64,000 bases of DNA, taken from Acanthosoma haemorrhoidale. Its lineage: Eukaryota > Arthropoda > Insecta > Hemiptera > Acanthosomatidae. Each line of letters begins with the position of its first letter. Position 1 is the stretch's first letter. A program made the translations under genes and the position numbers. Location: positions 109,804,509 through 109,868,508 of the forward strand of contig OV884015.1 in assembly GCA_930367205.1 (NCBI GenBank), read 5' to 3'. The notes under the pieces are model-generated. The model made no database searches. It was given only the letters and a program-made list of their open reading frames with translations, and was not told the DNA's origin. Shown piece after piece: positions 11,041 to 22,759 of the stretch.

Positions 11041-11822
11041 GTTTTATTGATTCCATTTTTCAGAATGTGCTGTTAACAGATTTGAGCCACCTATTTCAAA
11101 CCACCTATAGAATGTTGGCACATCTAAATTCAAATGGAGAACAACTGGCAAGAGTATGAAAGGCAGAGGTTGAAAAAAACAATCACGGATAAGCAGACTG
11201 AAACAGTAGCTGCGAATGCCGACGGATCCAGTGAAATGTGTGTTGGGATCACGTGCCTTTCGTCAGCTGTCTCGTGCCCTGCATTCCAAACCCTGTCAGA
11301 TGTAGTCACCACACGTAGCTAACCTTATTAACTAAGGTCGACGTAATAAAAAACAAACAATGTATCTATGGCAATTTTTCATAATTCATTTTTGGAAGAA
11401 AACAAAACTATGCTTTTTGATTACAGTGATTCTTATGTTACTATTAATTGGACAATCACTCTCTCGTAATTAATACTTCTTGTTCTCTTCAAGCTCAACA
11501 GACTTTTAATTAAGAACGGATCCTTAAGGACAAATTATTATTTAAATAAAGAATAACCGTTTCAGGTGGTAACTGAAGTTTGACCGTAAGTTTACGAATA
11601 ACATCTGTTCGATGATAACTGTATTAAACTCTTCATATCTACTTTTTTATATATTTCCTTCCATTACTATCTATCCACACACATTTATTATTATTATCTT
11701 CCATATTATATTCATATATCGTTCCTTTGGAGGCGCCATAATGATAATGATGACTGTATTTGATCTTATTAATATAATTTACTCACAGGACTGTGATAAA
11801 GAAATTTTATTTACGAAAGAAA
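11041..11822. other. unassigned AT-rich DNA
   Basis: Short open frames on both strands around 11130-11320 overlap each other and show no domain. They are treated as chance. Confidence 0.4.
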
Positions 11823-11824
11823 TA

Positions 11825-12731
11825 CAGTAGAATCCCGATTATTCGTATTTCCGGCTAATTCGTACAAATTTCCCAGTCCCCCAAAAAAAGCCCGGTAAGC
11901 GGTATAGAAACAATGCATTTCAGTCCCCTCGGTAATTCGTATTATTTTTATGCTCGAGGTCACTTAAAAAGTCTTATAATACGTATTTTCAGCTTAAAAA
12001 CCTCGTTAATTCTGTTTCAAGAAAGGGAAAGAGGACAGTGAGAGACCAGAGAGCAGAATGAGTGCGAGATAAATGTTTTCTAGGAAATAAGGAGAGGAGA
12101 GAGGGAAAGTTTTAGGAATTGTACTAAGCTTTTCTTTTGTTACCATGCCTCCAAAAAAGTTAGCCTCTCTATTAAAGAGAAACAACAAATCATAAACTCC
12201 GTGACCAATGGCTTTAAGCAAATTGACGTATCCAAGCGTTTTAACGTCCCTCTTTCCACGATCACATCGATCCTGAAGAACAAGGACAAAATCACTTCCC
12301 AGACATCAAGAAGCAAAGTAAAACGCTTCAAGACTGATGATCACCCACAACTTGAGAAGAGAAATTAAAAAAGTGGTTCGCGCAAGCAAGGAATTCAAAT
12401 GTACCAGTTGGAGGAAATATACAAAGGAATTGACAAGATCCGTCTGCAAGGATCGCGTCAAAAAAAACGGATTTTTTCGTACAAATGATTGGTGTATATT
12501 TAATCTAGAACATAAGTATGTACATATTTTTTATTGCATGTACTTGTTTAGTTTAGTTTAATCAGTGTTTATTGCATAGTTTTTATCCTTACTTCATTGT
12601 GCATACTTCTTAAAACATACATGTTTGCATTAATACGTTTTTTAATTTTGTACTCCCGATAATTGGTATTCCCGATAATTCGTACCAAACTGTCAGACCC
12701 TTGACAAATACGAATTATCGGGATTCTACTG
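11825..12731 (+). mobile_element. pogo-like element P1, copy 2 (907 bp), intact ends
   Basis: The left end CAGTAGAATCCCGATTATTC and the right end CGAATTATCGGGATTCTACTG are inverted repeats of about 26 bp with one mismatch. TA flanks both (11823-11824 and 12732-12733). The body aligns with copy 1, apart from small deletions. Because it has good termini but no catalytic domain, it could only have moved using transposase from elsewhere. Confidence 0.9.
12144..12440 (+). pseudogene. pogo-like N-terminal DNA-binding domain remnant (P1 copy 2)
   Basis: The ATG at 12144 is followed by a one-base loss that puts the main frame out of register. Read in the right frame the domain is better kept than in copy 1: LSIKEKQQIINSVTNG, KQIDVSKRFNVPLST, ITSILKNKDKITSQ. 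A stop follows LEKRN. The lesions differ from those of copy 1, so the common ancestor had the domain open and the two copies decayed separately. Confidence 0.75.
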
Positions 12732-12733
12732 TA

Positions 12734-13654
12734 TAAGAAAATATAGTCTTGATGCTTGTGTATTGACACAATTACTTCTCGGGTATATCATGGCTAAATA
12801 TTAAGTACCGAATCAACCTCGAAGAAGGACTTTGTACGAAGTCTACGGACGGCAAGTTCTCTAAGTGGTTTTTGTTGTCTGTGGCTGTCTTGTGGTATTG
12901 GCCTTCTACCGCTGTGGAGGACACCTGCAGATCGATAGACAGAAAATAAATATATTTGTGGGACCAAGGGGCCTATGAAAATTATATAAAAAAAATACTA
13001 AAATCTATATCAAGTACAAATATCTGACTGGCCGAAAATATTACACGACAAAGTAGAATACTTTGTAAATATTTAAGAGAAATCTGGAACCGAAATTTTG
13101 CCACGTAAAACAGTAAAACGTAGTTCTGTGTACACCAAAATACTATAAAAGTTAAAAAAAGAAAACAAAAAAAATAGAGTGGACGATAGTGGAAATAAAT
13201 AAATTGTGGCCAAGCAAGAGTCTATTACAGCTTAGGGACTGTTTGTTATGAAATCCGGCCCAATATCTCCCAGGACCACCTGCTCCCTCCCGTCTTCACT
13301 CGAGGGCAGGGTCATTTCTCAGCGTCGAGAAAGGATTTCTATGAGTGGGATTTCTCCCACCGAGGGGTAAATATTCCCTCAGGATATTCTATAACTGTGA
13401 AGGATACGTTTATTAATAGCTTACTGCTCCCACCATATACTCGTGTCTGACCCTTGCCCAAGTTATGAGCTGTACCTCAATACATACATAATATACATGG
13501 GCGAATTTATTCAAAAATACTATTAGTACTTTCGTACATGTATACTACATATCGGATTAAAACTCTAAATTTTACTCAAGACAATGAGTAACTAAGTACA
13601 ATAGGTGTTTTACGAAGACCAGGACTTTAAAAATGACACAAAACAAGAAATTAA
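12734..13654. other. unassigned; GC-richer island with a hairpin at 13345-13360
   Basis: Between about 13245 and 13400 the base composition rises, and GTGGGA-TTTC-TCCCAC (13345-13360) forms a perfect 6-bp stem with a 4-base loop. The surroundings are AT-rich without recognisable content. It may be a conserved noncoding element, which cannot be tested without comparison to another genome. Confidence 0.35.
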
Positions 13655-14172
13655 TTTGGCATACAAAAAAGTCGAACATCAAACGCATCGAATCCTTTCA
13701 ATCAAAATTCCAGAGAACAATAGTAAATGCCCCTTATTACGTCAGCCACAAAACCCTTCATAATGATCTAAATACACCCTACATTCTTAAACTCATCCCT
13801 TCCAAGTTCATAAAATTCCATACTAGCCTATCCAACCACCCTAATCCCCTAACATAGTCATTGCACTGCACCACTCATCCCTATAATCATCCTGAGAGAC
13901 AAAAGCGGCGATGGCCAGTTTCTCCAATCATGTCCTTAGCGTTTGTGGCTCTAGCGCTCTTGGTCAGCCACCTCTGGCTCTTGTCCAGTGACGCGGATGA
14001 CGGAGGAGCGTGGGGGACATCAGAAGACGGAGTCTCCTCTGTCGCATGCGAAATACTGTATGAATGACCGAATGAATGAAAATTGTAAATATGGTATGAA
14101 TGAGATCATTTATCACAAGTACTTTTTGCCCTATGAGGCAGATTGTAATTTTATCATAATAAAGTTGTTGTA
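13655..14172 (+). mobile_element. Jockey-like LINE 3' fragment (copy B)
   Basis: Begins in the ORF2 C-terminus (KSNIKRIESFQSKFQRTIV, NAPYYVSHKTLHNDLNTPYI, LKLIPSKFIKFHTSLSNHPN). It continues into the 3' UTR with GGCCAGTTTCTCCAATCATG and ends near AATAAAGTTGTTGTAAC. The coding part is nearly colinear with the other copies, differing by substitutions. A target duplication was not obvious. Confidence 0.85.
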
Positions 14173-14704
14173 ACTTTGTCATTACAAGTGTCAGAACCTA
14201 CTTCTTCAAATATAATACGAATATTTAAATTGACAAGTATAGAGGTATTTTTATATTTCATAAGACATAGAATAGCCACTCGAACATTAACTGGACAGAT
14301 TGCTTGTTTAATAACTGGGCAAGGATTGCGTAGCAATGAAGAAAGATGTACTCAAGAGAATGTTGAAAACTTGTTGAATAAATTTTACAGGAGATACTGA
14401 AAGCTTTGAAGGGATTTACTTCAATATAACGAATGCAGGCTTTACTGAACATTAGAAAAGGTAGGTTCAGTCTATATGTTGTGCCTACTACTGCAAAGAT
14501 CAGTGACCTCACTATTATTTCGACTACATTAAATATTGGCCATCTTTTGCAGACTAAACAAACTTAACTATTTTGAAATAAAATACATAAGTAATTATTT
14601 TTAAAAAATTCTAAGTTTTATTGCACAATAGTCTTTAATGTGTACTTAAACTTAGAAAATTTTAAATCTGATATTATGGACTGTGATTTGAACAAGACAA
14701 TTTA
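14173..14704. other. unassigned DNA
   Basis: A 74-codon frame (14176-14400) has ordinary-looking composition but no motif, and it overlaps an antisense frame of similar length. No repeat recognised. Confidence 0.35.
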
Positions 14705-15225
14705 CTAGAAGGTCGCATTAACCGGAGCTCAAACAAATACGTGTTTTGATTTTTTTTTTTTTAATTGAAATTCTTCATTAAGTGCTTCTTGCTTTACAGG
14801 ACAATATACAATTTAATTAAACAATATATAGCTTAAACAAATACATCTTGAAATCGTCGGTGGAGTCGGCTAAACATTTTATTTTATTTGTTTGTTAAAC
14901 AATTCGTTTAATTTAGGTTAATGTTATAAACTTGCTCCAGAGGCAAGTTAATTTCAATAGCAAGTTTCTTAAACCTATCGATGGGTATTTGTGCCCATCC
15001 ATGCATTTCATTTGTCGAAAATTGCCGAATTCCATGCCGATTTTTCCACTGCCAAGTTTGAAATGAAACTGAAAGATTTTTTTTTTTTTCAGAATGAAAA
15101 GGTTTTAATTGAATTAATATTTTTTCACCGTTAACTTACCGATTAAGTTAGAATATTGAGTACACAATCTGGAGGCCACGAGTCGGTTCGATTTACCCGA
15201 GAGTCAGACTTGCGAGGTTCTACTG
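14705..15225 (-). mobile_element. pogo/Tigger-like element P2, short derivative
   Basis: The right end reads GACTTGCGAGGTTCTACTG followed by TA (15226-15227). The left end reads CTAGAAGGTCGCATTAACCG, preceded by TA at 14703-14704. These are imperfect inverted termini of the CAGTAGAACCTCG type known from Tigger-like pogo transposons. They differ clearly from family P1, so this is a second pogo lineage. A run of ten G follows at 15232-15241. Confidence 0.7.
14923..15060 (-). pseudogene. pogo/Tigger transposase fragment in P2
   Basis: The minus strand from 15060 to 14923 is open and reads TWQWKNRHGIRQFSTNEM followed by FKKLAIEINLPLEQVYN. The FKKRHGIR-like box and the L..EQ(V/I)YN block lie in the region linking the DNA-binding and DDE domains of Tigger/jerky-type transposases. 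The aspartate-containing NADETGL block that normally follows is absent. Only this ~46-residue piece remains. Confidence 0.65.
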
Positions 15226-15375
15226 TACTTAGGGGGGGGGGACACACTATATAAATTAAACATATCAAAAACACCATTTTCAGTCGGTGTAAAAACTTGT
15301 TTTGAATTTTTTTAAGTGCGGTTTAAGAAGTTTTTATTGTAGCATTATGAAAGTCTCACTCATCTATAATTGCAT

Positions 15376-16383
15376 TATCCAAACGACGCACTTTCCTCTC
15401 GTCTGGAAACACTCCATTATAGTCATATTCGCTAAACCCGGTAAACCACCCAATGAGTCCTATTAAAACGCCTACTTACAATTGTTGAATCCAAAAACCT
15501 TTTTCCCACACACCAGTTTGGATTCCGTCAACGACATTCCACTGCTCAACAAGGCCTTCGCGTTGTTGATCACATACCCTCAGCCCTTGAAAGCAAACAG
15601 TATTGCACTGCTGCCTTTCTTGATATAGCTCAAGCTTTTGACAGGTTTGCTTTAGAAGCTCAAAAGATATTTACCACAGACCCTTTTCCTAATCCTACAG
15701 TCCTACCTTTCAGACTGCTTCTTCCAAGTCCGCTGTGGTTTAGAATATTCAAAGTACTATCCTATAAATGCAGGAGTTCCACAGGGCAGTGTCCTGGCCC
15801 CATCCTCTATAACCTATACACCGCTGATGTCCACTCTACCCCCAATACTTTCTTGGGAACATTTTCAGGTGACACTGCAGTCTTGTCATCCCACGCAGAC
15901 CCCGACATAGCATCCCATAACCTTCAAAAACACCTTGATGAGATCGAGTATTGGTGCAACCAATGACGGATCAAAGTTAATGAAGCAAAATATCCCCACA
16001 TTACCTTCACCCTCTATCGCAAGTCTTGTCCACTAGTTTATTTTAATTCTATTCCTCTCCCTGTATCCAAGACAGTACGGTACTTAGGCTTCCATCCCGA
16101 CAAACGACTGACCTGGAACCCACGTACGAGGCTAAAAAGACAACAACTAAACAGACGCTTTGGACAACTGCACAGACTACTTCGAAGGACATCCCATCTC
16201 TCAATAGAAAATAAATTACTAATACAGAAAGTTAAACTTAAGCCAATCTGGGCATACGGAATAGAGCTATGGGGGACAGCAAAAAAGTCGACCATCAAGC
16301 GTATCGAATCGTTTCAATCAAAAGTCCTGAGAACAATAGTGAATGCCCCTTATTACGTCAGCAACAAAACCCTTCACAACGAA
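15376..16383 (+). pseudogene. Jockey-like reverse transcriptase remnant (copy C, longest of its family)
   Basis: This copy enters the reverse-transcriptase domain at TIIVIFAKPGKPPN (fingers region) and passes LLNKAFALLI, CTAAFLDIAQAFDR (the catalytic A motif) and PGPILYNLYTAD (the PQGSVLGP...LYTADIP box, partly lost). It then shows FSGDTAVL, where relatives have FADDTAVL, so the catalytic YADD/FADD box has lost an aspartate. It continues through KTVRYLGFHPDKRLTWN into the thumb and the GIELWGTAKKSTIKRIESFQ tail shared with the short copies. Several frameshifts and stops occur (for example after WCNQ). The copy ends abruptly at CTTCACAACG, lacking the 3' UTR, and the 5' half of ORF2 and all of ORF1 are missing. 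Confidence 0.85.
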
Positions 16384-17191
16384 AGTAGAAAATTACTTTT
16401 GTTATTGTTCACATAACGAAAACTTTCGATTCCCAGCAAAGTGTGTGTTTTTTATCTATATTTCTAACTCACGGATACAATGGTTGGGTATAGATTTTTC
16501 ACTGAGCAAATAAATTTATTTTAAACCCTTGATATAATCATGGATTCGCTATATTACTACAATCAGACTGGCTCAATCAAACTGATTTATGAATAGCACA
16601 TTGGTAATTTAAATCAATATGCTATTATATAGTTCAGTTGGAAACGACAGTTAATGTTTTATTTTAAGATCATACCTTATTTGTCCATTGCAGCAAGATC
16701 TGAGTTAAAGAGTACAGTGCAGACTGGAGAAAATTTTTTAAAAAATCACTAGCATGAAACTGGGACAGAGGAGAATTAAAAAGTCAGGAGTATTTCAGCT
16801 TTGTTATGGGGCAATCGTCTACTCCTGGCGTCCCTCGTGGAGTATAAGGTGGAAGTCTAAACGCAGGTATAAAATAAAACGGTTGATATAACAGGACTAT
16901 CTTTTTCTGTACACGTTTTCTCAAATATTGTCTACAGCTCTCAGTTTTTTATTCAGCTCTCACTTTAGACAACACAAAATAATTACTTTGGAATGGTGGA
17001 CGAACTGTTAGGAAGAAAAACGGACAACCCTGGAAACAAAAATCATGAATCGTCCTAAGAGAGAAATTAACCAAGGACAAAAAGAAACAAAATTAAATTT
17101 TCTGCTATAATCCGATATGAATACTTGTAATTCGGATTGAAAACTTTCTAAATTGTCTTGGGAAAGATCAATGCATAAATCTCTACTTATG
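16384..17191. other. unassigned DNA between two Jockey copies
   Basis: No repeat or coding signal recognised. Because copy C ends without a 3' UTR and copy D starts further into ORF2, this stretch may be the flank left by a deletion. Confidence 0.35.
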
Positions 17192-17690
17192 AATTCCCAT
17201 CTCTCAATAGAAAACAAACTACTTATCTACAAAGCTATACTTTAACCAATCTGGACATACGGAATAGAGCTATGGGGGACAGCAACAAAGTCGAACATCA
17301 AGCGTATCCAATTCTTTCAATCAAAAGTCCTGAGAACAATAGTAAATGCCCCTTATTACGTCAGCAACAAAACCATCCATAACGATCTTAATATACCTTA
17401 CATTCTTGAACTCATCCCTTCCAAGTTCATAAAAGTCTATAGTAACATATCCAACCACCCTGACCCCGTAGCACAGTCATTGCACTGCACCACTCATCCC
17501 TATAATCCTCCTCGGAGATAAAAACGGCTGTGGCCTCGTGACCTGCTATAATCAAGTGATAGTGGGAATCCAGCCAATGGCCAGTTTCTCTAATCATGCC
17601 CTGAGCGTCTGTGGCTCTCGCACTCTTGGTCAGCCTCCGCTGGCTCTTATCCAGTGACGCGGCTGGCGTAGGAGCGTGGCCATCAGTTTG
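17192..17690 (+). mobile_element. Jockey-like LINE 3' fragment (copy D)
   Basis: Starts at CCATCTCTCAATAGAAAACA in the ORF2 thumb region, with a stop just after the conserved KAIL-type segment. It continues through GIELWGTATKSNIKRIQFFQ and ends in the early 3' UTR near GAGCGTGGCCATCAG, so the final ~150 bases of the family's 3' UTR are missing. Confidence 0.85.
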
Positions 17691-20400
17691 AGACGCAGCG
17701 ACAGATCAGCAAGTACGAAAGCCGGTAATACCTCTGTCGTACTGTTTTTAGTTTACTACGAATGTGAGTAGAGAAATGGAGATGCCTAGTCATTTTTATA
17801 CCCAGATAGTGCATTGAGAAAACTGGGGAGTTCTCTTGCCCTCCTATACTATATGATTTTGGCAAAGCTTTTTTGCCCTTTTGGTAAGAGTAGATTACGT
17901 AGTCGGTACTTTAATATATATGAATTAGGTTATATTGAGTTTTATTTACAATGAGTATAAAAAAAATAAAGTTATATTGAAAATGCTCCTTACTTTTGGC
18001 ATGTGCAGTCTGTTATTATAGTTTTAGTGTAATAATAATAATAACAACAATATGTATTATATAAGGTTCGCCTTGTATATTGATTGATGTTTTGTATACG
18101 TCTGTGGTACTTGGAAACCTGGAGCGTGGGCTTGTTGAAAGCACTCAAGCATATAATTAGATATATTAATTTATCGTCAGGTATTGTTATTGATAAATAT
18201 AAGCGTAAATAACATCCACCACTCACATCCTACAATCAATAGGGCCACGCTTTATAATACATGGATCACAAACCACAAACGAAATATCTTTAGCGTTACC
18301 TAGTCTTTAGCCTTATCTTATAATGAGCTAGCATTTGGGAAAGATATTGTAAGCTCAAAATAGTACATCTGTTTTGATAATCTGATCGCAGTAATTGATA
18401 ATATTATATACAGGCGCAAACTTTTTAAAAAGAGACAATTTTATTGCAGGGAAATAAGTGTCCAATAAGGCCAACATTTTCTAGATGTTTAATTATAAAA
18501 ATCATGTAAATGTTGACGTTTCGTCTATTGAAGGGCCTTCAAGTCTACAATTAACAAATACCAAGTATATATTATTATTTATGGTATGGTAAAGTAAAAG
18601 GGAAACTTAAACATAAAATAGTCAAGGAATGTTAAGGGCATCACATCTGCTATTTAAATGTAAAATTGTGTGTAGTGAAATAGTTTAATAAAAATGAAAT
18701 TATGGTGAAGTGAGCTTTGTTTCATGTAAGAGTCAGTGAATTAGGACTTTTAAATGTTGCGGTTTGTGACCGGTCTTGCCGACAGTGACCGAGAGCAGGA
18801 ACCGGAAGATGGGATCAGATTGCAGAAGAAACCACGCCAACTCAACTATTTTTCAACCCCGCTACAATAATGAGGGAGAAAGAACCACCAGTAAAATTGC
18901 GGAACATACTATAGACATAGCGAGGGTAAACGAGAAAATGCTGGTCTTCCATCTCCAGCCGGAGTCGAACCAACACTTTGAGTCTTTCTACTCTCCATTT
19001 GCAATACCAGAGGACCCTTTGCGGACGCAGCCACAGCCGTTCAAGACTTCATAAATCAGCGAGCGCATAAATTTATTCAAGGGAATATTCAAACACAATT
19101 ATATGCGGTTTCCAATTTGTGATTTACACTAGTTAGCAATTCAACTAATAACAATAAGCAATCTAATTGATAAATATTTTTTGTAACATACTTTTCATTT
19201 ACAATATTAATGTACTCTTATATGTTGCATTTCAAATCATTCCGTTCAAGTGAATTTCTAATTTACAAGTGTAAAAAAAGTATACTTTCTTATGATGGAG
19301 CCATCAGCAAGATTCTAAAAAGTGAGAGGACAGAGAAAGGTTACATTAAGTAATTAAAATTGTAATTAGAGTGTGAATAGAGAAGTGATAATTATAAATT
19401 GTAATTGTATTTTTCTTTGTTTACAGAGGAACTGATTTCAGTTTATTCACTCTACCTTCAATAATTGTCTTACATAAGTATACAATAAACAGTTATAATT
19501 AATACGGTTCTTAATAAAGCTTTCCTCAATTTATATGATATTATTGTTGCATCCTCTTGAATAATTAACCCTAACTATTAGTAAATTCAAATCCTTCGCT
19601 CAAGGGACATATTCCTAGACGAACGACCAAGATTATTAGTAAAATAATTAACAAAAAGTAATTACAATAATAAAAAAAAATTAAATAAGGGGAGACGAGA
19701 GGGGTTCATGTAATAGTATATAATAAAAATGTTCAGAGGGGAACATAGATGTAAATGATAACCTCATTCACTACATCATTAATTCACAATTCAAAAAAAA
19801 AAAAGTTAGTCTGAGAAATTATAACCAACTATCAAAAGCGATAAAATTCAAAGTTGCAAAGAAATGTTCAATTGTTTTTAAAGATTTAATTTTAATTTTC
19901 ACTTTGTTATGTCGAAACTTTTCCCGTTAATATATTTGATGAGAACCTAACTTTTCCCTTCGATGGCCCTGACCTGATCTCCTAACCATGCTAGTAGCTA
20001 ACAACGAACACATATCTTTTCTATGGTGTTGCTGAGTATTTGATCCGCGTGCTCTGTGTGTTATATAGACTGTGTCACATACTTCTCTAGACAAACGAAC
20101 AGTACTTCAACTTGACCGAGATAAGCATTTCCAGACAACATTGACGGCCCAGACAAAAGATACTGCAGCAGAGGCCGGAGTTGGTGTGGATCCCGACAGC
20201 TGTCACCTCGCCTGCCAACCCTCTGGATCAGCCTTGTCATATCGCCAGCTTCATTATTGCCCTTTATCGCTTCATATCACTGTCATTTTTTCAGAACTCT
20301 TCCAAATAGAAATCGAACTCTTGACGCGTATTTTTATCTAATATTTTTTTTGTATTGACTCGCCAAAATAATAACGTTTTTAAGGAAACTTTTCTCCATC
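17691..20400. other. unassigned AT-rich DNA
   Basis: The largest unexplained stretch in the first third. Frames at 18776-19054 (92 codons) and 20072-20341 (89 codons) lie in slightly GC-richer pockets but show no domain, no paired splice sites that I can defend, and no repeat in the window. I could not decide whether either is an exon. Confidence 0.35.
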
Positions 20401-20409
20401 ATTTGAAAT

Positions 20410-20602
20410 AATTATTTTTTTTCTCTCCTCTCAAACTTTAAAAATGAAGGATAAGGGAAAAATAAAGGAAAATTTATTTGGGGTGAGCGCATCCTTTTAC
20501 TAGGAGTACCTGTTTGAAGGTCGGATGAAGGAATTAAGGAGTGTGGGAGAACTCGGTAGAGGTGAAAATGTCATGGGCAGTGGTGAGAGTCCACCGATGG
20601 GT
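20410..20602 (-). mobile_element. LINE-2 family 3' UTR insertion with target duplication
   Basis: On the minus strand this covers only the 3' UTR (CACTGCCCATGACATTTTC to GAGAGGAG and an A-rich tail). The box CTTTTACTAGGAGTACCTG is present. ATTTGAAAT occurs at 20401-20409 and 20603-20611, a 9-bp target duplication. It is thus a severely 5'-truncated insertion. Confidence 0.85.
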
Positions 20603-20751
20603 ATTTGAAATTTTCTTTTTTATCAAAACTCCTTTTTATTTGACAGTCTTTACAAACAGATATGAACAATATTTATAAAATTTCTCCTCTTGTTGTATAA
20701 TTTATTTTCTTACTGCGGGGCTTTATATATTTAGAGGGGCTATCTAAATTC

Positions 20752-20892
20752 ACAAATAATAGATATAATTATAGATCCTCAGGCGAATCTATTTACAAAC
20801 TATTTTTGTATATTCTGTAGCATCGCTACATTATATACACGTTTTGTTATTTTATAAAAATTCTATAATGTGTAAACAAGTATAATTATACT
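20752..20892 (-). mobile_element. poly(A) retroposon R1, partial copy
   Basis: Shares ATAATTATAGATCCTCAGG, GCATCGCTACATTATATACA and GTTTTGTTATTTT with the copies at 38868, 49606, 52395 and 55150. In the other orientation better copies end in AAAGGGGCTATGAAG plus an A run, so this copy lies on the minus strand. Its 3' end is more diverged. Confidence 0.7.
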
Positions 20893-20910
20893 TGCTGCAT
20901 AATAACAAAT

Positions 20911-21325
20911 ACAACTTTATTATGATAAAATTACAATCTGCTTCATTAGGAAATAAGTAATTGTGAAAAATGTCTTCATTCATACCATATTTACAATTCA
21001 TCATTCACTCGCTCATTCATGCCGTATTTACAAACAGCTCTAAGACCTCCCCCAAACCCACATGGTTGTCACCTCCCTGGCGTGCAAAGGAGGAAGTGGA
21101 GTCTTGGGAAGTCCCCCACGCTCCTCTGTCAGCCACGTCACCGGATCCGAGCCAGCGGTGGCTGGCCAAGAGCGCGATAGCCACATACGCTTAGTACATT
21201 ATTGATGAAACTGACCATTGCCATTGTCACGCATTTAAAGCAGGTCACGAGGACACTGCCGTTTTAGTCTCCAAGGAGGATTATAGGGATGAGTGGTGCA
21301 GTGTAATGACTGTGGTTTCAATAGG
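20911..21325 (-). mobile_element. Jockey-like LINE 3' fragment (copy E)
   Basis: Minus-strand copy, mostly 3' UTR: the tail (ACAACTTTATTATGATAAAA as seen on the plus strand), the block CATACCATATTTACAATTCA and the end of ORF2 (AGTGCAATGACTGTG-type box near 21320). It sits almost directly beside R1. Confidence 0.8.
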
Positions 21326-22010
21326 TTAATATGAAATTTCATGAACTTGGACTTGAAATAATAGAAAACTCCTTTCTCTTTCCACAATAAGTATATTACT
21401 ATAAACAAGCCTTGTCTTGTTATATAAACAATAAAGCAAACACTATCACAACAGTTTATAAATGCTGTGATGGCATTGAATATTATTGTACGAAACATCC
21501 GGGGAAATGTTTCCGTAAAAATATTGACAAAACCCCCTAGAAGAATATGATCATTTAAATAAAAGTACATCTTACATAATAAATCTGATAAATATTCTCT
21601 ATATATATAAACTTTATTATGATAAAATTTAAATCTCCCTGATAAAATATTAAATATTTCATAGTACACGTACTATAGTAAATAGTGAGTAATTCTTGGT
21701 AACTCTTAGCAAAGTCCATCGTAGTAGTCTTATGTACGAAATTTATTACGGTAATGTTTCACAAGAATGGCTCAGTTGGAAAAATGCTAAGGTCTCGGTT
21801 CCAAATTCCGGTCATATCTTTCTCTGTAGTTATTCTTTCGCCGATAATTTATTTTTGGAGAGGGTTGTTTCTAAGCTACAAAAATGAAATGGAGTTTTTT
21901 CAAAAGTTTCCTCAAGAAAATGGACATCAATTAAACATGAAATAAAGGATATATCTGTAACTTAAGTATCATGACGAAAGTATTTAACCCACGCGCCGTC
22001 TTTCATTTAT
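21326..22010. other. unassigned; one tRNA-like patch at 21765-21812
   Basis: AATGGCTCAGTTGGAAAAAT followed 30 bases later by CGGTTCCAAATTCCGG resembles an A-box and B-box of a tRNA-derived RNA polymerase III promoter, as in the head of a SINE. No second copy was found in the window. At 21606-21640 a few bases resemble a Jockey 3' terminus (minus strand). Confidence 0.35.
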
Positions 22011-22290
22011 GTAAGTTGACAATTTGATCAAAATATCGATATTAGAGGATACTCCTATCTGTAAGTTGACAATTTGATCAAAATATCGATACTAGAAGAT
22101 ACTCCTATCTGTAATATGACAATTTGATCAAAATATCGATATTAGAGGATACTCCTATCTGTAAGTTGACAATTTGATCAAAATATCGATACTAGAAGAT
22201 ACTCCTATCTGTAATATGACAATTTGATCAAAATATCGATATTAGATGATACTCCTATCTGTAAGTTGACAATTTGATCAAACTATCGAC
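22011..22290. repeat. 50-bp minisatellite, 5.6 units with a 100-bp higher-order pattern
   Basis: Units start at 22011, 22061, 22111, 22161, 22211 and 22261 and share ACAATTTGATCAAAATATCG and ATACTCCTATCT. Units 2 and 4 share GTAAGTTG with ACTAGAAG. Units 3 and 5 share GTAATATG with ATTAGAGG/ATTAGATG. The alternation means the array grew at least once by duplication of a dimer. Confidence 0.95.
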
Positions 22291-22682
22291 ATAGAACATA
22301 CCCTTGACCTCAGATCTATAATACTTATGAGATCATTTTTAAATTAACCCTAGCAGACCTATTAAAAATGTATTTGACAGTAAAATGAAAAATAAAAATA
22401 AACTGTTATTTCCTATTGAAGATACTGAGAAAAAATACAATTGATAATAATTGAAATGAACCGATTAGCCAGAACATGGGCAAAGGGTCAGGGTACAATA
22501 CCTTGGTGTACAACACTCCCTTTACTCACTCCACTGGCTTTGTACTCCAATGTGCTTGTTCACCAATATTGCTCTATCACGTCCATTCACTTCTGAGAAC
22601 ATCACAATAGGGCTTCGATGCCCACTGCGTTATGTTGAAGGGTTACTATGTACTTCCATAACTGTGGACAGCAATTGTTTTA

Positions 22683-22685
<3 letters not shown>
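22291..22685. other. unassigned DNA before the CT tract
   Basis: No element recognised. The open frame crossing the CT tract (22550-22783) is produced by the microsatellite (Leu-Ser run). Confidence 0.4.

Positions 22686-22758
<73 letters not shown>
22686..22758. repeat. (CT)n microsatellite, about 36 units
   Basis: An uninterrupted CT dinucleotide run of 73 bases that directly abuts the 5' break of the mariner fragment at 22760. Confidence 0.98.

Positions 22759-22759
<1 letters not shown>

Noticed and set aside
18776..19054. 92-codon frame in a GC-richer pocket
   Set aside because: No recognisable domain, no convincing splice sites, no homologous copy. Left as unassigned, not called a gene.
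21235..21669. 144-codon minus-strand frame
   Set aside because: Its last third is the Jockey 3' region and the rest is AT-rich sequence with Phe/Tyr/Ile bias. A chance extension, not a gene.
22011..22290. Regular repeats resembling a CRISPR array
   Set aside because: Units are contiguous with no unique spacers, and the setting is eukaryotic. The same holds for the arrays at 33191 and 62958.
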